Below are positions 1 to 6,680 of a stretch of 10,960 nucleotides of DNA, one piece after another. How positions within the stretch are numbered: position 1 is the first letter of the stretch; every line of letters begins with the position of its first letter. The DNA is from Limnohabitans sp. GTDB lineage: Bacteria > Pseudomonadota > Gammaproteobacteria > Burkholderiales > Burkholderiaceae_C. The DNA lies in assembly GCA_021731425.1 (NCBI GenBank), contig JAKFXJ010000240.1:1-10960 (forward strand), in the 5' to 3' direction. Under the pieces are notes generated by a model. The model had not been told where the DNA came from. It did no database searches and saw only the letters and a program-made list of their open reading frames with translations. The position numbers and the translations under genes were made by a program.

Positions 1-807
1 GGCATCGTGGCGTGAAATGCGGGGTGGCTTTGCCAAGCCATACAGGCCAGCGGCCAGGTCAAAGTAGTCACCCATCTTCAAGTCGGTGTCGTCGGTCACG
101 TTGACCACGCGCTGGGGCTTGCCACGCCACAAAGCGGCGGCGCAGGCCCGGGCCAGATCGTTGGCGTGGATGTGGTTGGTGTACACATCTTCTTTGGCCA
201 CCAGCACGGGCGTGCCCTTGAGCAAACGCTCACGGGGCGTTCCGCCTTCGCGGTCGGGGGCGTAAATGCCGGGGATGCGCAGCACACTCACCCGCACGCC
301 ACTGCGCCCCAGAAAACGCATCCAATTTTCAGCATCCACCCGGCGTTGGGCGCGAGGGGTGTGCGGGTTCACAGCTCGGGTCTCATCCACCTTCTGCCCG
401 GCGCAGTCGCCATAAACCCCGGTGGTCGATCCATAAACCAATGCCTGTGGTGCCGTGCGCAAGCGCAAAGCACGCACCAAGGCCAAACTGCGCGGATCTC
501 GGTCTGAGCCCCCTTGCCGGTCGGTGGGCGGTGGGGCCAGGTGGATCACCCGGTGTGCGATGCCTGCCAAGCGTTTCAGGCTGGCCGCATCGTCCAGGTT
601 GCCTTGCAAAGGGGTGATGCCGCAGGCCCGCAGCAGCCGCACGCGCTCGGGCGAAGAAGTCAGCGCCATCAGGCGCACCCGCTGGCCTTGCGGCGCACCC
701 AGCTGACCCGCGGTGCGCAAGCCCACATCGCCACAGCCCACGATCAAAACGCGCTGTCTGCGAAAGCGGGCAGGCCGTGCGCCCAAGGGGGTTTGGTTTG
801 AAGGCAA
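1..807 (-). CDS. YeeZ-like atypical SDR (NAD(P)-binding epimerase/dehydratase family), 3' end cut by window edge
   Basis: The reading frame stays open from about 807 down to base 1 (269 codons), so the C-terminus lies outside the window. Near the N-terminus is a Rossmann dinucleotide-binding stretch, RVLIVGCGDVGLR, with glycines at about residues 24, 26 and 29. It is followed by HLAPPP at about 89-94 and YGSTTGVYGD at about 125-134. Further on are RIPGIYAPDR, NHIHANDLARAC and a C-terminal DLKMGDYFDLAAGLYGL region. This set matches YeeZ-like atypical SDRs, which are annotated as NAD(P)-dependent epimerases but have no firm substrate. A classical YxxxK catalytic pair is not visible, because the Tyr of GVYGD is followed by GDC. 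The frame has no ATG before the Rossmann motif. I chose TTG at 807-805; TTG at 786-784 is the alternative. The full protein is probably about 20-30 residues longer. The gene diverges from the reductase at 855. Its function is not known. Confidence 0.85.
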   Translation of the reverse strand, partial: MPSNQTPLGARPARFRRQRVLIVGCGDVGLRTAGQLGAPQGQRVRLMALTSSPERVRLLRACGITPLQGNLDDAASLKRLAGIAHRVIHLAPPPTDRQGGSDRDPRSLALVRALRLRTAPQALVYGSTTGVYGDCAGQKVDETRAVNPHTPRAQRRVDAENWMRFLGRSGVRVSVLRIPGIYAPDREGGTPRERLLKGTPVLVAKEDVYTNHIHANDLARACAAALWRGKPQRVVNVTDDTDLKMGDYFDLAAGLYGLAKPPRISRHDA

Positions 808-854
808 AATCAGGGGTTCCGGGTGATATTCACGCCCTCTAGGATACCCAAAAG

Positions 855-1895
855 ATGAGCTTTCAAATTTCTGTGCAGCCCAGCGGCCGCAGCTTTACTG
901 CCGATGACAACGAAACCCTGCTCGCAGCAGGCATCCGCCAAGGCATTGGCCTGCCCTATGGCTGCAAAGACGGCGCTTGTGGTTCGTGCAAATGCAAAAA
1001 AATCTCGGGCACCGTGGTGCACGGCCCCCACCAAGACAAAGCCCTGTCTGCCGACGAAGAAGCCCAAGGCCTGGTGCTGACCTGCTGCGCCACTGCCCAA
1101 AGTGATGTGGTGCTTGAGTCCAAACAAGTGACCGCAGAAGGCGGCTTGCCCGTCAAGAAAATGCCGGTGCGTGTGGTGAGCCTGGAGAAAAAGTCTCACG
1201 ACGTGATCGTGCTGAAACTGCAACTGCCCGCCAACGACGTGATGAAGTTCCACGCGGGCCAGTACATCGAATTTTTGTTGCGTGACGGCTCGCGCCGCAG
1301 CTACAGCATGGCCAACGCCCCGCACACCCTCGAGGTGTCGCCCCCCACCGTGGAGCTGCACATCCGCCACATGCCCGGCGGCAAGTTCACCGACCCGGTG
1401 TTCACCACCATGAAGGAAAAAGACATCCTGCGTGCCGAAGGCCCGTACGGCAGCTTTTACCTGCGTGAAGACAGCAACAAGCCCATGGTGCTGCTGGCCT
1501 CGGGCACGGGCTTTGCCCCCATCAAGGCGCTGATCGAACACATGCAGCACCGCGGCATCACCCGCCCGGCCACGCTGTACTGGGGCGGCCGCCGCCCGGC
1601 CGATTTGTACATGGCCGATTGGGTGGAGGCCCGTTTGGCCGAGATGCCCAACCTGCGCTATGTGCCCGTGATCTCGAACGCCGAGGCAGAAGACCAATGG
1701 ACAGGCCGCACCGGCTTTGTGCACCAGGCGGTGTTGCAAGACTTCCCCGATTTCTCGGGCCACCAGGTCTATGCCTGTGGCGCACCCATCGTGGTGGACT
1801 CGGCCAAACGCGACTATGTGGCGCTGGGCCATCTGCCCGAAGAAGAGTTTTACGCCGATTCGTTCACGTCCGAAGCCGATAAGGCCAAGGCTTGA
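855..1895 (+). CDS. Ferredoxin-reductase fusion: 2Fe-2S / FAD / NAD(P)H oxidoreductase, 'CDP-6-deoxy-delta-3,4-glucoseen reductase'-like
   Basis: A 346-residue single-chain electron-transfer protein, probably cytoplasmic, moving electrons from NAD(P)H through FAD to a 2Fe-2S cluster and then to an unknown partner. Residues 1-90 form a plant-type ferredoxin domain with cluster ligands Cys37, Cys42, Cys45 (PYGCKDGACGSCKC) and Cys77 (LTCCA). Residues about 100-205 are the FAD domain, with RRSYSMAN at 147-154 (the RxYS flavin motif) and GPYGSFYL at 196-203. Residues about 210-346 are the nucleotide domain, with ASGTGFAP at 215-222, YACGAP at 306-311 and a terminal FYADSF at 332-337. AscD/RfbI and phenol- or methane-monooxygenase reductases share this layout. 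The AscD name is usual in Burkholderiales, but no deoxysugar genes are present here, so a sugar role is unsupported. The ATG at 855 has AGGA ten bases upstream. The gene is followed after 26 bp by a Bug binding protein and is probably co-transcribed with it. Confidence 0.92.
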   Translation: MSFQISVQPSGRSFTADDNETLLAAGIRQGIGLPYGCKDGACGSCKCKKISGTVVHGPHQDKALSADEEAQGLVLTCCATAQSDVVLESKQVTAEGGLPVKKMPVRVVSLEKKSHDVIVLKLQLPANDVMKFHAGQYIEFLLRDGSRRSYSMANAPHTLEVSPPTVELHIRHMPGGKFTDPVFTTMKEKDILRAEGPYGSFYLREDSNKPMVLLASGTGFAPIKALIEHMQHRGITRPATLYWGGRRPADLYMADWVEARLAEMPNLRYVPVISNAEAEDQWTGRTGFVHQAVLQDFPDFSGHQVYACGAPIVVDSAKRDYVALGHLPEEEFYADSFTSEADKAKA

Positions 1896-1909
1896 AGTTG
1901 ACCTGTTTC

Positions 1910-1915
1910 AAGGAG
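1910..1915 (+). promoter_or_regulatory. Shine-Dalgarno AAGGAG deciding the Bug protein start
   Basis: AAGGAG lies 6 nt before the ATG at 1922. The frame could extend upstream to TTG at 1892, but that codon overlaps the reductase stop, has no ribosome binding site, and would put ten extra residues before the export signal. The ATG at 1922 is therefore the start. Confidence 0.85.
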
Positions 1916-1921
1916 ATTCCC

Positions 1922-2896
1922 ATGTCCATTACCCGCCGCCAATTTGCTGCCAGCACCCTCGCACTCAGCGCCACCGCTTGGGCACCTGCCTGGGCTCAAG
2001 GCAAAACAATCCGCATCATCGTGCCTTACGCAGCTGGCGGACCCATCGACGTCACCGCGCGGGCCTTGGCCGAGCGCGTGAAAGACAGCCTGGGCACGGT
2101 GATCATTGAAAACCGACCCGGTGCAGGTGGCAACTTGGGCGCTGATCTGGTGGCCAAGGCTGCGCCCGATGGCCTGACGATCGGCATCGCGGCCACGGCC
2201 ACACACGCCATCAACCCCTGGCTGTTTGCCAAGATGCCCTACGACGCGAGCCGCGACTTTGCGCCCATCACCCAAATGTTGCGTGTGCCCAATGTGCTGG
2301 TGATGAACGCCGAGACCGCGCAGCGCCTGAAGATCAACACCCTGGCCGATTTGGTGGCCTACGCCAAAGCCAACCCCGCCAAGCTGAACTTTGGTTCGGG
2401 CGGCAACGGCAGTGCGGGCCACCTGGCGGGTGAAATGTTCAAGCGGGCTGCGGGCATTTTTGCGGTGCACATTCCCTACAACGGTGGCAACCCCGCGCAG
2501 CTGGCTTTGTTGTCGGGCCAAGTCGACTTCAACTTTGACAACCTGGCCACGGCAGCGGCCAACATCAAAGCGGGCAGGCTCAAGGCCTTGGCCGTGACCA
2601 CCGGACAACGCAGCAGCGCCCTGCCCGACATCCCAAGCATGAGCGAGACACTCAAGGACTTTGAAATCGACACCTGGTGGGGCCTGGTGGCACCCGCGGC
2701 GACACCACGCGATGTGGTGGAGCGGCTGAACAAAGCTTTTGTGGCCGCACTGCAAACACCCGAAACCAAAACCCGATTTGGCCAACTGCTGGCCGAGCCG
2801 GTGGGCAACACGCCCGAACAGTTTGGCGCCTTCATGAAGAAAGAGCTGACACGCTACGAAAGCGTGGTCAAGACCAGTGGCGCCAAGGTAGATTGA
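1922..2896 (+). CDS. Bug-family tripartite tricarboxylate transporter substrate-binding protein
   Basis: A 324-residue periplasmic solute-binding protein of the Bug (TctC-like) family, which binds carboxylates or other small organic anions. The N-terminus, ITRRQF followed by an Ala-rich stretch and AWAPAWA-QG, reads as a signal peptide cleaved after about Ala25. The twin Arg (R5-R6-Q-F) makes a Tat signal possible, though a Sec signal is also possible. Family hallmarks in order are IRIIVPYAAGGPIDVTAR (30-47), VIIENRPGAGGNLGAD (60-75), PYDASRDFAPITQ, GNGSAGHLAGE, HIPYNGGNPAQLALLSG, and GRLKALAVTT before LPDIPSM, with a C-terminal PRDVVERLNKAF helix. The length is normal for the family. No TctA or TctB membrane partners occur in the window, which is usual because most Bug proteins in Burkholderiales are orphans. 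It follows the reductase by 26 bp and ends at the terminator at 2918. The ligand cannot be read from the sequence. Confidence 0.95.
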   Translation: MSITRRQFAASTLALSATAWAPAWAQGKTIRIIVPYAAGGPIDVTARALAERVKDSLGTVIIENRPGAGGNLGADLVAKAAPDGLTIGIAATATHAINPWLFAKMPYDASRDFAPITQMLRVPNVLVMNAETAQRLKINTLADLVAYAKANPAKLNFGSGGNGSAGHLAGEMFKRAAGIFAVHIPYNGGNPAQLALLSGQVDFNFDNLATAAANIKAGRLKALAVTTGQRSSALPDIPSMSETLKDFEIDTWWGLVAPAATPRDVVERLNKAFVAALQTPETKTRFGQLLAEPVGNTPEQFGAFMKKELTRYESVVKTSGAKVD

Positions 2897-2917
2897 GCGC
2901 GGTCTGGCACTGAATGC

Positions 2918-2943
2918 AAAAAGCCCGGCATGCCGGGCTTTTT
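2918..2943. terminator. Bidirectional intrinsic terminator between convergent genes
   Basis: A perfect 26-bp palindrome: five A, an 8-bp stem GCCCGGCA, its complement TGCCGGGC, then five T. Each strand reads as a GC-rich hairpin ending in a T-run. It lies 22 bp after the Bug stop (plus strand) and 17 bp after the livF stop (minus strand), so it probably terminates both convergent units. Confidence 0.9.
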
Positions 2944-2960
2944 GCTGTGCGGGTGGAGAC

Positions 2961-3677
2961 TCACTCGCCCAAATAGGCTGCACGCACCTTGGGGTCTTCG
3001 AGCATCTCCTTGCCCACACCGGTCATGGTGATGAGGCCCGAGTCCATGACATAACCACGGTCGGCAATGGCCAGCGCACGGCTGGCGTTTTGCTCCACCA
3101 GCAGCACCGTCACACCTTGGGCGTACACATCGCGCACCACCTCGAAGATCTTGTCGACCATGATGGGCGACAAGCCCATGGACGGCTCGTCGAGCAGCAA
3201 AACCTTGGGGCGGCTCATCAGGGCGCGGCCCATGGCCAGCATTTGCTGCTCACCACCGGACATGGTGCCCGCCAGTTGGTCCTTGCGCTCACGAAGACGC
3301 GGGAAGATGGTGAACATTTTCTCGATGTCGTCGGCGATGCCACTGGCGTCTGAGCGGATGTAAGCGCCCATTTGCAGGTTTTCGGTGATGGTCATGCGGG
3401 TGAACACACCACGGCCTTCCGGCACCATGGCCAGGCCCTGCTTGACCAAATCCCATGGGCCTTGGCCTTGGATGCTCTTGCCCAAATACTCGATGTCGCC
3501 CGTCTGCAAAGGCAAGGTGCCGGTGATGGCTTTCATGGTGGTGGTTTTGCCCGCACCGTTGGAGCCGATCAAAGAGACCAACTCACCTTCACGCACTTCC
3601 AGGCTCACGCCCTTCACGGCCTGAATGCCGCCGTAACCCACTTGCAGGTCTTTGACTTTCAAAAGAACATTGGCCAT
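2961..3677 (-). CDS. livF: LivF-type ATPase of a branched-chain amino acid (HAAT) ABC importer
   Basis: A 238-residue cytoplasmic ABC ATPase, the second of the two nucleotide-binding subunits. Walker A GSNGAGKTT is at 38-46, the signature SGGEQ at 140-144, and Walker B VLLLDEP at 159-165. Two LivF hallmarks are visible: VPEGRG (85-90) in the Q-loop region, and LLVEQN near 192-197, where Gln replaces the usual switch His. The length matches E. coli LivF (about 237). The frame extends eleven codons upstream, but ATG at 3677 is preceded by GGGAGGG (3691-3685) with a 7-nt gap and begins the typical MANVLLKVKDL. It starts 1 nt after the livG stop, suggesting translational coupling, and is the last gene of the operon. 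Specificity for leucine, isoleucine and valine is inferred from the family only; related cassettes carry amides, urea or aromatic compounds. Confidence 0.95.
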   Translation of the reverse strand: MANVLLKVKDLQVGYGGIQAVKGVSLEVREGELVSLIGSNGAGKTTTMKAITGTLPLQTGDIEYLGKSIQGQGPWDLVKQGLAMVPEGRGVFTRMTITENLQMGAYIRSDASGIADDIEKMFTIFPRLRERKDQLAGTMSGGEQQMLAMGRALMSRPKVLLLDEPSMGLSPIMVDKIFEVVRDVYAQGVTVLLVEQNASRALAIADRGYVMDSGLITMTGVGKEMLEDPKVRAAYLGE

Positions 3678-3678
3678 C

Positions 3679-4464
3679 TCAGTGCCCTCCCGTGCCCAGA
3701 TAGGCTTCAATCACTTTTTCATTCTTCTGCACGTCGGCAGGCGTGCCTTCGGCAATTTGTTTGCCGTAGTCGAGCACCGTGACGCGGTCACACAAACCCA
3801 TGACCAGCTTCACATCGTGTTCGATCAACAAGATGGTGCGGTTGTCTTTGCGGATCTGGTCGATCAACTCGCGCAGCTGCACTTTTTCGGTGGCGTTCAT
3901 GCCCGCTGCAGGCTCGTCCAGCGCGATCAGTTGCGGATCGGTCGCCAATGCACGGGCAATTTCCAAGCGACGCTGGTCGCCATAGGACAGCGTGCGGGCC
4001 TTGAAATCGGCGTATTTGCCGATGCCCACGTAGTCAAGCAGCTCTTGCGCACGCTGCGCAATGGCCGCTTCTTCGGCCTTGAAGCTGGGCGTGCGGAAAA
4101 TCGCACCCAGCAAACCCGAGTGGGTGCGCACATGGCGGCCCACCATCACGTTTTCGAGCGCCGTCATTTCGGCAAACAAACGGATGTTCTGGAAAGTGCG
4201 GGCAATGCCCGCCTTGGCCACTTCGTGCACCGCTGTGGGCTGGTAGGGCTTGCCTGCCAGCTCGAAGGTGCCGCTGTCAGGCGTATACAAGCCCGTGATG
4301 ACGTTGAAAAACGTGGTCTTGCCCGCGCCGTTGGGGCCGATCAGACCATAGACTTGGCCGCGCTGGATGGTGATGCCCACATCCGAGAGGGCCTGCAGGC
4401 CACCAAAGCGCTTGGAAATGCCAGAAACGTTGAGGACAGTGTCTTTGTTGGCTGTAGGGTTCAT
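3679..4464 (-). CDS. livG: LivG-type ATPase of a branched-chain amino acid (HAAT) ABC importer
   Basis: A 261-residue cytoplasmic ABC ATPase, partner of LivF. Walker A GPNGAGKTT is at 43-51, the Q-loop with FQNIRLF at 91-97, the signature in LSYGDQ at 159-164, Walker B LIALDEP at 179-185, and the switch His in LLIEHD near 216. The phrases RFGGLQAL, FFNVITGLY and DEPAAGMN are typical of LivG. The start is ambiguous. ATG at 4479 overlaps the livM stop as ATGA but lacks a ribosome binding site and would give 266 residues. ATG at 4464 has AAGGAG six nt upstream and is preferred. The 3' end abuts livF. Confidence 0.95.
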   Translation of the reverse strand: MNPTANKDTVLNVSGISKRFGGLQALSDVGITIQRGQVYGLIGPNGAGKTTFFNVITGLYTPDSGTFELAGKPYQPTAVHEVAKAGIARTFQNIRLFAEMTALENVMVGRHVRTHSGLLGAIFRTPSFKAEEAAIAQRAQELLDYVGIGKYADFKARTLSYGDQRRLEIARALATDPQLIALDEPAAGMNATEKVQLRELIDQIRKDNRTILLIEHDVKLVMGLCDRVTVLDYGKQIAEGTPADVQKNEKVIEAYLGTGGH

Positions 4465-4470
4465 GGTCTG

Positions 4471-4476
4471 CTCCTT
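4471..4476 (-). promoter_or_regulatory. Shine-Dalgarno AAGGAG deciding the livG start
   Basis: On the minus strand AAGGAG ends 6 nt before ATG 4464. The alternative ATG at 4479 directly precedes this site and has only CTCACGACGAA in front of it, so it lacks a recognisable ribosome binding site. Confidence 0.75.
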
Positions 4477-5552
4477 CATTTCGTCGTGAGCGATTTGCCA
4501 TGCTCAGGCGAAGGCCACAGCCCGCGAGGCCGCATCAACATGATCACGATCATGGCCAAGGCCACCAACAACTGACGCAAGATGGCGGCGTCCAGTCGGC
4601 CGCCGGTCATCTCCTGCAGCGGCCCAGCGACATAGCGCAGCACCTCTGGCAAGGCCGACAACAAAATGGCCCCCAATATCACACCAGGCAAATAGCCCAG
4701 GCCGCCCAACACGACCATGGCCACAATCATCACCGACTCCATCAGGCTGAAGGACTCGGGCGAGATGAAACCCTGGAAACCTGCAAACATCGCGCCGGAG
4801 ACGCCACCAAACGTAGCGCCCATGCCAAACGCCAGCAACTTGAGGTTGCGGGTGTTCAGGCCCATGGCCTTGGCGGCAATTTCGTCTTCACGGATCGCCA
4901 TCCAGGCGCGGCCAATGCGCGAAACCTCCAGGCGGTGCGAAATCAAAATCGTCACCAACACCAGGCTCAGGAACAGGTAGTAGTACAGCGAGACCGAGGC
5001 GATTTCAACATCGCCAATCATCAGCTTTTGACCCAGGTTGACGCCAAAGATCGAGATCGGATCGATCTGCGACAGCCCCTTGGGGCCGTTGGTGATGTTG
5101 ACCGGGTGGTCCAGGTTGTTCATGAACACACGGATGATTTCACCAAAGCCCAAGGTCACGATGGCCAGATAGTCACCGCGCAACTTGAGCGTGGGCGCCC
5201 CGAGCAGCATGCCGAACAAGCCCGCCAAACCAGCAGCCACAGGCAAGATGAGCCAAATGGGCATGTGCATGCCGGTGGGGTAGGCGGCAGCGATCCAGGC
5301 AAAAGTGCTGGTCAAATGCGGCGAGGACAGCAGTCCGTACATGTATGCACCGACCGCAAAGAAAGCCACGTAACCGAGGTCAAGCAGACCTGCGTAACCC
5401 ACCACAATGTTCAAGCCAATGGCCAGCAAAATGTAGAGCAGCGCCATGTCGGCAATGCGCACCCAGGCGTTGCCGAATGTTTGCAGGATCAGCGGGAGGA
5501 TCAGCAGACCCAAACCGATCAGGACGTATTGAAGTGTCTTGTTGTTTTTCAT
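4476..5552 (-). CDS. livM: LivM-type permease of a branched-chain amino acid (HAAT) ABC importer
   Basis: A 358-residue polytopic inner-membrane permease that forms the translocation path with LivH. Hydrophobic segments lie at roughly 8-27, 33-52, 58-75, 100-118, 188-205, 240-260, 272-302 and 322-340. Family features include NIVVGYAGLLDLGYVAFFA (48-66), LKLRGDYLAIVTLGFGEI (122-139), the cytoplasmic loop REDEIAAKAMGLN (221-233) that resembles the ATPase-docking EAA loop, and the C-terminal MRPRGLWP (340-347). It is shorter than E. coli LivM (about 425) but normal for the wider family. Upstream in-frame TTG 5567 and ATG 5564 overlap the livH stop. ATG 5552 is chosen because GGAGG (5562-5558) stands five nt before it. 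It is translated between livH and livG in one operon. Confidence 0.95.
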   Translation of the reverse strand: MKNNKTLQYVLIGLGLLILPLILQTFGNAWVRIADMALLYILLAIGLNIVVGYAGLLDLGYVAFFAVGAYMYGLLSSPHLTSTFAWIAAAYPTGMHMPIWLILPVAAGLAGLFGMLLGAPTLKLRGDYLAIVTLGFGEIIRVFMNNLDHPVNITNGPKGLSQIDPISIFGVNLGQKLMIGDVEIASVSLYYYLFLSLVLVTILISHRLEVSRIGRAWMAIREDEIAAKAMGLNTRNLKLLAFGMGATFGGVSGAMFAGFQGFISPESFSLMESVMIVAMVVLGGLGYLPGVILGAILLSALPEVLRYVAGPLQEMTGGRLDAAILRQLLVALAMIVIMLMRPRGLWPSPEHGKSLTTK

Positions 5553-5557
5553 GTTCA

Positions 5558-5562
5558 CCTCC
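5558..5562 (-). promoter_or_regulatory. Shine-Dalgarno GGAGG deciding the livM start
   Basis: GGAGG on the minus strand lies 5 nt before ATG 5552 and just after the livH stop (TGA 5566-5564). It would lie inside the coding region if the ATG at 5564 were used. Confidence 0.7.
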
Positions 5563-5563
5563 A

Positions 5564-6493
5564 TCAAGCGCGGTCGGCCACACGTTCACCCAAGAGGCCC
5601 GAAGGGCGCAGGGTCAACACGATGATCAACACGATGAACGCAAAAATGTCGGTGTAGTGGCTGCCCAGCACACCACCTGTCAGGTAACCGATGTAGCCAG
5701 AGCCAATGGCCTCAATCAGGCCCAGCAAAATGCCACCAATGACCGCTCCGGCCAGATTGCCAATGCCACCAAACACGGCTGCCGTGAAGGCTTTGAGGCC
5801 AGGCAAGAAGCCCATGGCGTGTTGCGCTGTGCCGTAATTGGAGGCGTACATCACACCCGCAATGGCCGCCAAAATGGCGCCAATCACAAACGTGGCCGAA
5901 ATCACCATGTCAGGCTTGACACCCATCAAGGCCGCCACACGCGGATTCTCGGAAGTGGCCCGCATGGCGCGGCCCAGGCGGGTGTAGTTGACCAGCCACA
6001 TCAAAATGGCCAAAGACACCGCCGTCACGCCCAAAATCATGATTTGGGTGGGTGTAATGACCACAGCACCCATGTTGATGGGGGTGCTGGACAGCAAAGT
6101 GGGGTAAGCCTTGTAGTTGGGCTTCCAGATGATCATGGCCAGCGTCTGCAACAAAATGCTCATGCCGATCGCCGTGATCAGGGGGGCCAATTTGGGGCTG
6201 TTGCGCAAAGGGCGGTAGGCGATCTTTTCGATCGAAAAGTTCAGGACCACCGCCACCACACAGGCGATCAGGGTGGCCAAAATCAAGATGACCCATCCGG
6301 GTGCATCGGGCATGGCGCCTTGCATCATGCCAATCGCGGACCAGCTCGTCAGAGCGCCCACCATCAGCACTTCTCCGTGCGCAAAGTTGATCAGGTTGAT
6401 GATGCCGTACACCATGGTGTAGCCCAAGGCCACCAGGGCGTACATGCTGCCCATGACGAGGCCGTTGATGACCTGCTGGAGGAAGACGTCCAT
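5564..6493 (-). CDS. livH: LivH-type permease of a branched-chain amino acid (HAAT) ABC importer
   Basis: A 309-residue polytopic inner-membrane permease, first gene of the operon. The N-terminus QQVINGLVMGSMYALVALG followed by TMVYGIINLINFAHGE (25-40) is the classic LivH opening. Other hydrophobic segments are at about 66-87, 101-122, 147-168, 197-216, 232-262 and 282-297. A cytoplasmic loop, LGRAMRATSENPRVAALMG (173-191), corresponds to the EAA-like ATPase contact, and the chain ends in TLRPSGLLGERV. The size matches E. coli LivH (308). ATG 6493 has GGAG (6503-6500) six nt upstream. The following livM start region overlaps its stop codon as TGATG. Substrate is inferred from family only. No binding-protein gene lies next to it. 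Confidence 0.95.
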   Translation of the reverse strand: MDVFLQQVINGLVMGSMYALVALGYTMVYGIINLINFAHGEVLMVGALTSWSAIGMMQGAMPDAPGWVILILATLIACVVAVVLNFSIEKIAYRPLRNSPKLAPLITAIGMSILLQTLAMIIWKPNYKAYPTLLSSTPINMGAVVITPTQIMILGVTAVSLAILMWLVNYTRLGRAMRATSENPRVAALMGVKPDMVISATFVIGAILAAIAGVMYASNYGTAQHAMGFLPGLKAFTAAVFGGIGNLAGAVIGGILLGLIEAIGSGYIGYLTGGVLGSHYTDIFAFIVLIIVLTLRPSGLLGERVADRA

Positions 6494-6594
6494 TGATTTC
6501 TCCGTGTTTTGACCTGCGCTTAGCGGGTCTTAGCTTCGGTTGTTGTTTTAGGGTCAAGAGTCACCTTTTGGGTGAGCCCTGACAACTAGCAAAA
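6494..6594 (-). promoter_or_regulatory. livH leader with possible promoter and imperfect hairpin
   Basis: This is the non-coding stretch between the rarA terminator and livH, and it should hold the liv promoter. On the minus strand TTGACC (6557-6552) could be a -35 element, paired with TAAGAC (6532-6527) after a long 19-bp spacer; the match is weak. An imperfect inverted repeat spans 6553-6583: TCACC/GGTGA inner arms (6561-6565 and 6571-6575) with GTCA/TGAC outer arms. A direct repeat CTTAGC occurs at 6519-6524 and 6529-6534 (plus-strand reading). These could be operator sites, but no known regulator box is recognised. Confidence 0.3.
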
Positions 6595-6627
6595 ACCCCG
6601 CCAGTTTCATGCGTTACCGGGCGGGGT
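6591..6627 (-). terminator. Intrinsic terminator after rarA
   Basis: On the minus strand the stem ACCCCGCC (6627-6620) pairs with GGCGGGGT (6602-6595) across a 17-nt loop and runs into a T-tract (TTTTT at 6595-6591) followed by GCT. It lies about 54 nt past the rarA stop, so it should end the ftsK-lolA-rarA transcript before the liv promoter. The loop is longer than average for an intrinsic terminator. Confidence 0.8.
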
Positions 6628-6680
6628 GGCGGGATTGTAGTGAAAGAAAGTCTCGGGTCAGTATTCATTGCCGTCGGGAA

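Noticed and set aside
798..830. Possible promoter TTGAAG (798-803) with TGATAT (824-829) before the reductase.
   Set aside because: The spacing is 20 bp and the -10 match is poor, so it is not strong enough to annotate as a promoter.
810..1832. A 340-codon minus-strand frame opposite the reductase.
   Set aside because: It is antisense to a gene with all cluster, FAD and NAD motifs, and its His/Gly/Ala-rich composition is typical of a shadow frame in GC-rich DNA.
1850..3019. A 389-codon minus-strand frame opposite the Bug gene.
   Set aside because: It crosses the terminator palindrome and runs into the end of livF, and it lacks any recognisable motif. It is a shadow of the Bug coding sequence.
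3540..4345. Near-repeats between livF (about 3546-3572) and livG (about 4319-4345).
   Set aside because: They encode the homologous Walker A motifs of the two paralogous ATPases, so they are not a DNA repeat element.
4500..5657. A 385-codon plus-strand frame opposite livM, rich in Gln and His.
   Set aside because: Its composition is the reverse complement of a hydrophobic membrane protein, and it has no start signals. livM itself is fully supported.
6224..6239. Perfect 16-bp palindrome CTTTTCGATCGAAAAG inside livH.
   Set aside because: It encodes part of a conserved livH segment (FSIEKIA) and sits mid-gene. A chance palindrome is the simplest explanation, and no second copy was noticed.
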